This document shows, in pieces, positions 24,621 through 34,440 of a stretch of DNA of 64,000 bases (position 1 is the stretch's first letter; each line of letters opens with the position of its first letter). The position numbers and the translations under genes were made by a program. The stretch comes from Owenia fusiformis (Eukaryota; Annelida; Polychaeta; Sabellida; Oweniidae): the NCBI GenBank assembly GCA_903813345.2, contig CAIIXF020000006.1:12526348-12590347 (forward strand). Reading direction: 5' to 3'. The notes beneath the pieces were generated by a model. That model was not told the DNA's origin, did no database searches, and saw nothing but the letters and a program-made list of their open reading frames with translations.

Positions 24621-25661
24621 ATGGCACAAGCCGGGCCTCCTATTCCGACAATCAAGGTGAACGCCCCAGATAAGGAAGCATCTTCTCCCAAGCAAAAACC
24701 AAAGGCTCCTATGTTGAAACAAGCGTGGGAAATTACATCGACTCAATATGGAAGCCTCCCCAACTTATTTTGTGATAACACCCAAGTCACTAAACGTATT
24801 TTCAAACAGGATAGCCTTCAGGTAAACGGCAAGTCTAAACTAGCCACTAGTTGTGAAAATGTACATCAGAATAAACTCGGAGTTTATTGCACTCCTCGGT
24901 TGCCGAGAAGAAATAAGGATACAGGGGTTATTGAGCACGGTGGGGATATCGCCTGGTTGGATGCATTTGACCCAGCGCGGTCCATCAAAAGGAGTCGATC
25001 TAGTACTGCAAGTTCGGGGACATATGATTTTTTAGTGAGGGCGGTTAGTAACGTTTCTATATGCGGATCGTCTGATCGTGATTTTGCGTTTAGTTCGTTC
25101 GATCGCTGTAGTCTCCCCGGAGAAGATATAGAACCCGGTGTGTTCGGGACACTAAGGCGGGCTAATTCGACCCCTGATGCAAGCTATCTTTATTTACGAA
25201 CAGGCTCCAAAAAACTCATTGTCACTAAAATGACACGCGATGCACGATCTTGCTCAAATCTGAAGCAAAGTGACGATGCAAACATTCCCGAATTGAATCA
25301 TAATGAGGTCGATGTAAAGTTCATAGAGGGAGAAGAACCCCAGTTTTTCATCCCACCTTCAAACATGTCCTTATCCATGCCTGTTTTTAGAGAGACCCAT
25401 GATGGAGAAGGTAACCCGAAAACATTCGAACAAATGTACAGGGAAGCTTACGAAAGGAATACTTCCACCAAGGGCAAGCTGAGAGAAACTAGTCACAATA
25501 GCGCGGAATGCAGAATACAAAACTGGCTCGAAGGATTATCAATGTACGATCTTAGTATTTCTAAACCTATTGTACCATTTACTGAATCTCCAGAAGCTAA
25601 AGTTAAAGTTCCTAATCTTTTGACAGCTGAGTCGGAAAAGGCAGAAAATGTGAAATCGTGA
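24621..25661 (+). CDS. Intronless gene, 346-residue protein of unknown family
   Basis: A single uninterrupted frame of 346 codons starts at an ATG preceded by catcatcATGG (a fair Kozak context) and ends TGA at 25659-25661. AATAAA follows at 25775-25780, so it could be a complete single-exon gene. The product is hydrophilic, Ser/Lys-rich, without a signal peptide, membrane segment or known domain that I recognise. Features: a basic Pro/Lys-rich N-terminus (residues 12-35), a Ser-rich patch with basic residues (KRSRSSTASSG), a second basic-Ser site (TLRRANSTPD), and a C-terminal segment with CRIQNWLEGLSMYDLS that looks like an amphipathic helix. The RRxS-type sites suggest kinase targets, but this is only inference. 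It could alternatively be a retrocopy of an unknown gene. Confidence 0.7.
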   Translation: MAQAGPPIPTIKVNAPDKEASSPKQKPKAPMLKQAWEITSTQYGSLPNLFCDNTQVTKRIFKQDSLQVNGKSKLATSCENVHQNKLGVYCTPRLPRRNKDTGVIEHGGDIAWLDAFDPARSIKRSRSSTASSGTYDFLVRAVSNVSICGSSDRDFAFSSFDRCSLPGEDIEPGVFGTLRRANSTPDASYLYLRTGSKKLIVTKMTRDARSCSNLKQSDDANIPELNHNEVDVKFIEGEEPQFFIPPSNMSLSMPVFRETHDGEGNPKTFEQMYREAYERNTSTKGKLRETSHNSAECRIQNWLEGLSMYDLSISKPIVPFTESPEAKVKVPNLLTAESEKAENVKS

Positions 25662-25774
25662 GCCGAAATACATAAGAGAGGTTTTACGCAGGATGTTTTT
25701 ATCTACGCTTTTCGTGTACGTCTGAAGACAAGAGATTTACTGTGTTTTGATTTGGAAATTTATGATTTATTACT

Positions 25775-25780
25775 AATAAA
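25775..25780 (+). terminator. Polyadenylation signal of the 24621 gene
   Basis: AATAAA lies 114 nt after the stop codon, in AT-rich sequence (tactaataaagcaaac). Confidence 0.5.
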
Positions 25781-26654
25781 GCAAACATTTCCTATGGAGA
25801 AATATTATATTGCAAGTTATCTTGTCTGTTTATGGCAGGCAATCATTTGTCTGGGAAGCATCTACCCCTTGGTTAAATTAATACATCGGCGAACAAATTT
25901 TGACATATCTGGGTCATAAAGGGAAGACACTGCTTGGAAGAGAGTCGTAGAACTGAGAAATTCAATTTACAAAATCGCTTCATTAATTGAGAGTGAAAAC
26001 CGATAGCCTGAGAATAACGAAAGACCACCACCCCAGGGAATTTTTAGACACGGTTAAAGCCAATGTTACTTATTGCGTGGAGAAAAATTTCAGATAATTT
26101 ATTGTTTCTTTATCAAATGAAACAGAAAGCATCATTAGTGACATCAAATTACGCTACGTAGTTAATTTTCTTTTGGAAACGTGTGAAGCGTGCCAAGAAA
26201 ATTAGCCTTATTTTCGTGAAAAATTCAGAATACTTGATCTAGCATCTCTAAAATGACCAAATACCATTATTATTTCATGGTTTGAAGTGATTTTGGCAAT
26301 TCACGTCAATTTAGTATTAAATTGCATGGCCCTAAAATGAAAGACCCCAGGGTGAACAAGCAGCTGTAAAAACGTTACCAGTGGAACGATTGAGCTTTAA
26401 CCAGAAAAAGTCTCACATTAAGAAGAATAAAAGGGTTTATGGCACAGAATCATTTAATCATGCCACAAAAAGAATGTAGTCCTGAGTAAGGATACTCACG
26501 GTTTGTAATTTGGTTTTCTGTATAAAAAAGCTTTTTCTCATTTTCTGGCACCGCGTCATCGAATGTTTTTGGTAAATGAATCGAGATTCATTCTTTCGGG
26601 TAAGTACAATACTAATCTATCAAAAAAAACATTTCCAAAAACGGTTTGAAACAA
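25781..26654. other. Intergenic, nothing recognised
   Basis: AT-rich sequence without a supported gene, RNA or repeat. Confidence 0.5.
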
Positions 26655-27275
26655 AAGTAGCTGATGATCAGATAAGTTTGACTATATTACATCTTCAAGT
26701 GTCTACATGAACCTAACATTTCACAGTATTTCTGAATCGTTTCGTCGAAATTTGAAAAGGGGTGTCATGATCGTGATGGGTTATGTGCGTAAAAATATTT
26801 TTTTGAATTTATTTCTATGAAAAACAACTCTGATGATCAGATAAGTTTGACCTATATTACATCTTCAAGTGTCTACATAAACCTTACATTTCACAGTATT
26901 TCTGAATCGTTTCGTCGAAATTTGAAAAAGGGTGTCATGTCATGTTATGTGCGTAAAAATATATTTTTGAATTTATTTCTATGAAAAACAACTCTGATGA
27001 TCAGATAAGTTTGACCTATATTACATCTTCAAGTGTCTACATAAACCTTACATTTCACAGTATTTCTGAATCGTTTCGTCGAAATTTGAAAAAGGGTGTC
27101 ATGTCATGTTATGTGCGTAAAAATATATTTTTGAATTTATTTCTTTGAAAAACAACTCCGATGATCAGATAAGTTTGACCTATATTACATCTTCAAGTGT
27201 CTACATAAACCTAACATTTCACAGTATTTCTGAATTGTTTCGTCGAAATTTGAAAAAGGGTGTCGTGATCGCCCA
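26655..27275. repeat. Four-copy tandem repeat, unit about 165 bp
   Basis: tgatgatcagataagtttga recurs at about 26660, 26831, 26996 and 27160. Each copy runs through catttcacagtatttctgaa and tcgtcgaaatttgaaaaagg. Copies 2 and 3 are nearly identical, pointing to recent duplication. It contains no gene. Confidence 0.9.
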
Positions 27276-27946
27276 CTCATGGCATGTTGCCTCCTCATTT
27301 ATCATAGAGTTGACTAGCTCTCCATTTTCAAAATTTACATAATTTGAAATACTTGGAATAGTTGGGGATGGACCTGCAAGTTGAAAGTTTAGAATATCTC
27401 TATCCTCTCGATATTTTAGATGATCTGAATCTTAACATTTGTAAATCATAACATTTGTTATCTTACGGGAAACCCAAATGATGTCTAATATTGATAATAC
27501 TTACGAATCTATTATTGCTTGTAGTCCAATATGCCAGAGATTAACCGGGCGGCAAATCTGAAAATAGTTTTTAAGAAGGTCAACAAAAATGTAGGCCATC
27601 TTATTATAGGTCATGTGTTGTCGTACAATGGATTTAAGTCAATTACATTCTGAGACGTCTTTGTTTCACAGTGAGAAATATTCTCCAAAATAATATGCAT
27701 GGCACACAAACATTATTATGTTCGGTGAAAACTAAAAAAAACATTGAGTATTGTTGTGTTTACTTTAGGAACGTCCCACCGGCGGTCTAGCCCACTTATT
27801 TCTATTTGGTGATTTTAGATGTTTAAGGGTTTCAGAACAAGTTTCTTCAGCTTGTGTTTTGTGAAAACCGATTTTTTTCTCAGAATTCTATTGCAAGAAT
27901 CATACCAACTTTGCCAAATATCAATACTATCTGGATAAGAAAAAAA

Positions 27947-28047
27947 CTAGCCTTGCCCAAGTCGGTCTCTTTTACTTATCTTGATTTCTATTATGACAAT
28001 AATTCAAGATCAGATAAGTAAAAAAATACCGACTTGGGCAAGGCTAG
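27947..28047. repeat. Perfect 20-bp inverted repeat
   Basis: CTAGCCTTGCCCAAGTCGGT at 27947-27966 is exactly inverted at 28028-28047. Weaker pairing continues inwards (cttatcttgat / atcagataag), so the whole 101 bp can fold as a hairpin. It may be a very small MITE. Confidence 0.8.
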
Positions 28048-28351
28048 AAAAAACACACTAACTAGGTTTTGAGTTTTTGCTCGTTGGGATCCCAGAAACC
28101 TATATTTGATAAAACGTCTATATTTCTACAAAACAATGTTAACCTAAAAGGAACATCCTTAAACAAATTAAATATTAGCAACATTGTCGAAAATTATAAT
28201 TAATCAGTCCGCTCTTTAAAATTTTTGGAACTAATGATGAGATTCATGTTTTTGACTACTTGACTTATATAATTATTTATAACATTTATATTATGTTAAT
28301 CAGACATATAGACTCTGTACTCCTCGTAGATTTGTTATCATTATTGAGAGT

Positions 28352-28422
28352 AGTAGTATAAATCAATGGAGAGTAGGACCATAATTTGATAGGACCATCT
28401 ACCATTTTACACCTGTCTTTTA
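28352..28422. mobile_element. Fragment of the palindromic MITE that also splits a tRNA gene
   Basis: ataaatcaatggagagtagg followed by accataatttgatagg and ending ttttacacct matches one end of the 346-bp element at 44359-44704. Only about 70 bp remains. Confidence 0.75.
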
Positions 28423-28745
28423 CCCGCAGGTAGTAGTTCCAGTTCTTGTTCATGTGCTCCTTTGCCATTCTGATACTCATAGCATCTTTCTGTTTCACCT
28501 GAAACATGCTCTGATATTATGAGGCATATTCTGTGATCTGAGCACATCAGATGGGAAGAGTTATAACTGTCAATAAGTGTGATAGTTATCATGTAATCAT
28601 TTACCTAATGTCAATACATTACATAATAGGCATTGTATTTAACAGCAAATATTAGCACAGGTATGTGTACACAAGTTTAATGACCCCAATTAAATGAAAT
28701 ATGAGCTGGGATGAAAGATCTCAAAAATCCTCAATTTTGGGCTCT

Positions 28746-30517
28746 CCAGAGGCCTTATTCACAAAGCATCGCAATTTGAATGCGATTGCGACATCGCAAT
28801 TTTGGCGCGGTATTCACAATGACGTGATATCGCAATCGCGTAGCAATAGCAATCGCATTAGGATAGCAATGTGTTAATTAGCAGCTTTACTGTAAATGTT
28901 GTAACTCAAAATTCAAACATTGTACACTTTCTTTGATTCAAAAATTACCGCCGATCTCACATATAGAAGAACTATTACTCACCTTCCTTATAAGGCATAA
29001 TTTCCGGTCAATACCATAAATGGAATCATTTCCGATTATGATTCATTCTTGTGTCAATTCTACTTTCATACGTAAATTACGTCACGCGGCCCCTAGCTAA
29101 GAATAGCATCACTTACGGGTATATAAATGGCAGTTTAGACTTGATTCGGGGAGAACTGGGAACAGATCGAAAGCGCGGAACCAACGGGGAACTCGAAACA
29201 AACTCGGAACTGGGAACGGAGTTGAAATGGGGAATCTTGAAGGGATCTGTGAATGGATTGGAAACATGGAAAGAGGGAGAAAGGGGAAACAAATTTGATA
29301 CGGGTAATTTGCTTCGGAATAAGGCAAATGAGGGACGAAGTATTTTCAATTAATATTTATTATTCATTATTTGTATGAGAAGTTCTTTTATTTAACAAGC
29401 GCGGATATATTATAGGAATTAAATCATTCAACAAGGATCTGCATTTGACATGAAACATATATGTTTGTAAAATGTAAAAACACACTTTACAAACCTCATA
29501 TCGAGATTATTTTATATAATTATCACAGGCCAAGCGAGTTTGAGGAGTTTGAGAAGTTTGAGAAGTTTATGAAGTTGAGAATCTAGAATTGAAAGTTAAG
29601 AATTTAAAATTTGATATGATTGATGTTCAATTAGGAAATATTTATGAAGAGACATACAATTGGTAAAGCATTTGATCAGTTAAGACAAATGTACTTATTG
29701 CATTAATCAGAGAACTGTAAAGCTTGGAATAAAAATATTTGTTTTAATTATAATTAACAAGTCCGTTACAATTATTTGGGAATCATGGAATACAAGTTAA
29801 AATATTGGGGAACATAATGGTCTGTTGTGAGTAACCGATTGCACCACGATCCCCGGGGCAAATATAAATTTCATTCAGGGTGGGGCTGAATCTCAGAAGA
29901 AAACCCCATACAACAATCTCTTTATCTATTAATGGAATTAAAGTTCATGTCCATTCCCTCATAAAACGACGATACCTCTCGATCATCTCATGATCATCGT
30001 AAATATCCAATGGATGTGTTCTGTCGCGAAATAATCTTGGTCTTACGAGATGCTGTCTGCGGTTCACCGCTATCATCGCCATTTTGTGTCTCAGACGACT
30101 GATAATGGCGGGAATTATAACATTGCGATTCATTGATAGCAATTTTAGATGAAATATAGAAAATATTCTTCCATTATTTAAGACGACTTTAGACCCTTAT
30201 TATCTCGTCAGAACACATGAAATGACGATTTTTTTAAAATCGTATGTTGGTTAGTATACCGAAAAACGTTGTATTAAAATATCAGATAATTCGGAGAACG
30301 CTAAACGCATTTAATTAAAACATAAAGCAACCCTTAATATTGCGACTGTATTGCGGCTGGTTGAGGGTAGTCGCAATTATATGACGCTATTAATGCGATT
30401 GAATTGCTAAGTCGCAATCGCACTTTGATTGTGAATAAGAATTTTAGCGATTTTTGCGATGGCGATTGCGATGTCGCAATCGCATAGGATGCGACACATT
30501 GTGAATAAGGCCTCTGG
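28746..30517 (-). mobile_element. PIF/Harbinger-derived element (1.77 kb)
   Basis: The ends are perfect 19-bp inverted repeats: CCAGAGGCCTTATTCACAA at 28746-28764 and its reverse complement at 30499-30517. Subterminal regions on both sides are crowded with gcgattgcgatgtcgcaat-type motifs, which could be transposase-binding repeats. The only recognisable coding remnant is a minus-strand N-terminal piece of a Harbinger transposase (29945-30142). At 1.77 kb and without a catalytic domain or Myb-like gene, this is a non-autonomous or decayed derivative. Confidence 0.8.
29945..30142 (-). pseudogene. Harbinger transposase N-terminal fragment
   Basis: A 65-residue minus-strand frame carries RLFRDRTHPLDIYDD followed by YRRF, the characteristic region near the N-terminus of Harbinger (HARBI1-type) transposases. 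The following frame stops at once and no DDE segment is seen in the rest of the element. It may have been an exon, or the remainder may have been deleted. Confidence 0.7.
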
Positions 30518-31249
30518 ATCGCCAAATCAAGCTCATTATATCATGGCATCTCAGGGCTGAGAAGAAATGAGATGTCATGGTATATCATGATGCTCCTTTG
30601 CCTACTAGTTGGTTTTCATTCATTCGAATGCCAAAATCACGTGATTACCGTGATTATTTTCCTTTTACAAAAGTACACACCCTTTAAAAATTACAAATGT
30701 TATCAAAGTCTATAAAGCGTGCCACTTACGGAAATATGATAAAACACTCGAGTTCCTAAAACATTTTGTATCTATTACACATGTGTTATCGGATTTCATG
30801 TTTAGTGCAATCGAGCTCATATACAAGGAAGTTACATATATTATATATATTTATTTAGAACAACACTGCCGGACAGTATTTAAGAGGTTGTCATTTATAG
30901 TGTCACACCCAGACACCACCAGCCTTTAACTGCAGGTAATAGACAATGCAAGACTGGCGGAACTTTTTGCAGGCAAACTTCGTACTTGTGCTCATATCTT
31001 GGAGGAAGAAGGTACATACATTATTAATTTACCATTCTGTATTTTATTCATTATTTTTCTGGAGGTCTGCATTCGGAGATGTATAACTACATTGGACAAC
31101 GATTTGTCAATGACTTATATCAGCGGTGCGTAGCATTGTGCTCGCGTTTTGGGAACACTTTTGTGATATATACAATTGCTTCGTCACATGACTAGTCCGT
31201 TATTGTATACTTCCAGATATTGTATGGTATTGCCAGACTTTTTTGAAGG
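30518..31249. other. Upstream region of the Toll-like receptor pseudogene
   Basis: No coding sequence. A possible non-coding exon with a GT donor (gaggaagaag/gtacat near 31010) may be a relic of the receptor's 5' leader; support is weak. Confidence 0.35.
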
Positions 31250-34200
31250 ATGCATTTGTACGGCAGAAGACGTGCACTCAAAAGGGTATTGATCGGTTTA
31301 GCAGTTGTATTCGTTTTCGGTCTTGTCTATCTGTACAAAAAGTCGTGGCGTAACGGAATAGAGATTGTTCAAAACCAGACAGTTTTCCAAATACAACCTG
31401 GAGACAATAAATGCATGAAATGCCCAGCTATTTGTACTTGTAAACGTACAGTGGATGACATCAGAATCATGGATTGCAGCTATAGGGGTCTAAAAGAAGA
31501 TCCTAAAGGGCTCCCGGATGTAAACCACATCGACCTGAGCGGGAACAACATAACGAAATTGTCAATGATGGTGGTTGAGAGTTATGGAACAAACCAATTC
31601 AAACAAAGCAGAATTCGGGCGGACATTGAGAGCGAGTCTGTTACTGATTTGTCTCTGGAGACCTGGCCAAGGATAGGAGGCCATCACCGTTGGCCTTATG
31701 TTGAGAGCGAGTTTGTTACTGATTTGTCTCTGGAGACCTGGCCAAGGATAGGAGGCCATCACCGTTGGCCTTATGTTGAGAGCGAGTTTGTTACTGATTT
31801 GTCTCTGGAGACATGGCCAAGGATAGGAGGCCATCACCGTTGGCCTTATGTTGAGAGCGAGTTTGTTACTGATTTGTCTCTGGAGACCTGGCCAAGGATA
31901 GGAGGCCATCACCGTTGGCCTTATGTTGAGAGCGAGTTTGTTACTGATTTGTCTCTGGAGACCTGGCCAAGGATAGGAGGCCATCACCGTTGGCCTTATG
32001 TTGAGAGCGAGTTTGTTACTGATTTGTCTCTGGAGACATGGCCAAGGATAGGAGGCCATCACCGTTGGCCTGATGTTGAGAGCGAGTCTGTTACTGATTT
32101 GTCTCTGGAGACCTGGCCAAGGATAGGAGGCCATCACCGTTGGCCTGATGTTGAGAGCGAGTCTGTTACTGATTTGTCTCTGGAGACCTGGCCAAGGATA
32201 GGAGGCCATCACCGTTGGCCTGATGTTGAGAGCGAGTCTGTTACTGATTTGTCTCTGGAGACCTGGCCAAGGATAGGAGGCCATCACCGTTGGCCTGATG
32301 TTGAGAGCGAGTCTGTTACTGATTTGTCTCTGGAGACCTGGCCAAGGATAGGAGGCCATCACCGTTGGCCTGATGTTGAGAGCGAGTCTGTTACTGATTT
32401 GTCTCTGGAGACCTGGCCAAGGATAGGAGGCCATACCGTTGGCCTGATGTTGAGGGTGATAGCAACGAATAAGGCGGGTATCGAGACACTAACTAAGGAT
32501 GGAATGACATACTATTCCGTTTTTAATATTGTGTCCCTAGACTTGTCAGGAAATAATCTTCGACAGGTGGAAACTGGTTGTTTTAATAAGATTAAAAGAT
32601 TTGACGCCCTAAATTTCGACCGAAATGATTTGAATACGTGCAGCCATGCCCTTTTAAATAACCTACGATATAAGAAAGTCAACTCGCTCAACCTTGCGCG
32701 TTGTGGTATATCTGTACCATTCCTAAACAGTTCATTTTCGAGCCATTGAACAAGACCGGATTGAAACATTTAGATATATTCGGTAACAATATTTGGAGAT
32801 ATGAAGGTAATGCTTTAATGCATTTTTCCAAGAGGTTGATATCACTGAATATGACAAATCTGCCGAACAACAAATCATTAATGTTGCAGCTAAAGCGACT
32901 TAAAGCCTTGTTATCAAATGATAATAGATAACCGTCAACCCCCCATGTCAGCTCATGATTTTCCTAAAAGCCTGAAACATTTGAAAGTGTGTAATCTACA
33001 GGACCGAGTACACAAAACCAGTCGTTATCTCCAACCTTCCAAATCTCGAAAGTTTAACTATTTGCAACACACTCGACAATCTAAGGTACCAGATTTACAA
33101 CCTGCCAAAACTAAGGGAGCTCCACATGATCAAAATCGGGACAAAATTGGTGAATGTGAATATATCAGACACTACACTTGATCAACTTCATGTTTTGGTG
33201 TATCGAAACCAGGACAGATTTGAAGGCATCGGGTTTTTCAATATGCTCTCAAAAGCTAGAAATCTAGTCAAGTTGGACATCAGCCAAAATGATTTGGGGT
33301 TTCTCAAGGATACCATGCTAAGTAAAATGGTGGCTGAGACACATCTAGATAATTTGAAAGAACTCATCCTTGCTGAGTCGAAGTTTACCGAAAAACAATA
33401 ATAGTACATGGTCTATTCAGCGGGGGAGAAAATATCCAGGTGTTGGACCTAAGCAACAATATGTTGGGAGTCCTTGTAGACGGAATATTCAATGAACTAA
33501 AATCCCCCGAAGCCCTCCACTTACAAGGAAACTTACTCACCTATTTGGACCCTAGAAATTTCCATGGTTTAAAGAATTTAAAATATATCAACCTTGAAGA
33601 AAATAGATTTTTCTGTGACTGCAAGTTGCGAGATGAGGAAATACCTTGTGTGGTCTGCCAAAGTCTATGGAAAACCAAACCGTTGCGAATTATGACTTGA
33701 GCTGGATAGATTGTGACCATAATCTTCAAATTGTTCTAGTGATGGCGACATTGGTACCATTGATGCTCCTTGGTGCCATAGTTGCTGTATTGATGAAGTA
33801 TAGATGACACATCGAATACTGGTGTCTTTGACAACAGATGTCGTAGTGATTGTTGCGAAAACCATACCACCAGAAAAGAGCATTACAAATATTCGGCATT
33901 CGTTGTGTACAATAGGCAGGACATTGGCTGGATCCGTACAGAATTGCTTCCAAACATTGATCTGCGTGAAAACGTTGAAAACGTCCAGCAAACAATTAGA
34001 GATGGATGTCCCAAAGAATTGTTGGATGATATCGGACTATTTGATCAATAACTTGCCAGAACTAGATCCTGAGCGGATGCTCTTCCGGTTATCTGTATAT
34101 TAAAAATATTTCTCCTACCTTGCAAAATCTTAGATATTTGGTCATTATCGAGTTATTAACAATTTCAAGAAGAGGAGCTGACAATATGGACCTATTATTA

Positions 34201-34440
34201 TACAAACAGTGATGGCCATTGAGGGAAATAGTGCAAAATATTTTTCCAGATGGAGTATCCTGTCCACTGACGTGTTCCCGAGGCTGCAGGCTGAGGAACA
34301 TGCGAGTGGACAGGATATTCCCGAGGGGAGATTTTTTATAATATTTCCCGAAAATGTGGTAGATCTGAGAATTCTTAACTATCCAGAGGAAAGTTCGTTA
34401 GGTATACTGATGCTTCTTTCTCGTCATTCTTTGTAAATAA
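31250..34440 (+). pseudogene. Toll-like receptor pseudogene (LRR ectodomain, membrane segment, TIR remnant)
   Basis: The 5' frame (31250-32749) starts with a hydrophobic segment (VLIGLAVVFVFGLVYLY), then an N-terminal LRR cap with C-x-x-C-x-x-x-C-x-C (CMKCPAICTC) and a repeat ending LSGNN. After an 11-copy VNTR come further LRRs (SLDLSGNNLRQV). A frameshift near 32735 moves to the frame of HLDIFGNN, and stops lie near 32930-33120. LRRs resume at 33126-33401 (LVKLDISQNDLGFL) and 33440-33700 (LDLSNN). The LRR C-cap (FFCDCKLRDEEIPCVVC) follows, then in another frame a membrane helix (LVPLMLLGAIVAVLMKYR). The TIR domain begins at about 33883 (YSAFVVYNRQDIGWI, box 1) and breaks off at a stop near 34049. 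At least five frame breaks make a functional product implausible unless they are sequencing errors. Confidence 0.85.
31625..32446 (+). repeat. 75-bp coding VNTR, 11 copies, inside the TLR relic
   Basis: Eleven near-identical 75-bp units encode a 25-residue repeat (ES-E-[FS]-VTDLSLETWPRIGG...). Copy 1 and copies 7-11 have Ser at the fourth position, copies 2-6 have Phe; His/Tyr/Asp variants accompany them. The last unit has lost one CAC codon. The period is close to an LRR length, but the unit lacks the L-x-x-L-x-L-x-x-N signature. The reverse strand is also open across the array, simply because the unit has no stop in that frame. Confidence 0.95.

Larger units (their letters stand above)
27276..28745. 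other. Intergenic, no gene seen
   Basis: No coding exon recognised. It contains the hairpin at 27947-28047 and a fragment of the palindromic MITE family at about 28352-28422. Confidence 0.5.

Noticed and set aside
29051-29353. 100-codon Gly/Glu/Thr-rich frame inside the Harbinger element
   Set aside because: Low-complexity GAA/GGGAAC-type repetition; it does not resemble the Myb-like or transposase proteins of Harbinger elements.
31562-32434. 290-codon minus-strand open frame over the TLR repeat
   Set aside because: It exists only because the 75-bp unit has no stop in that frame; the LRR context fixes the plus strand as the original coding strand.
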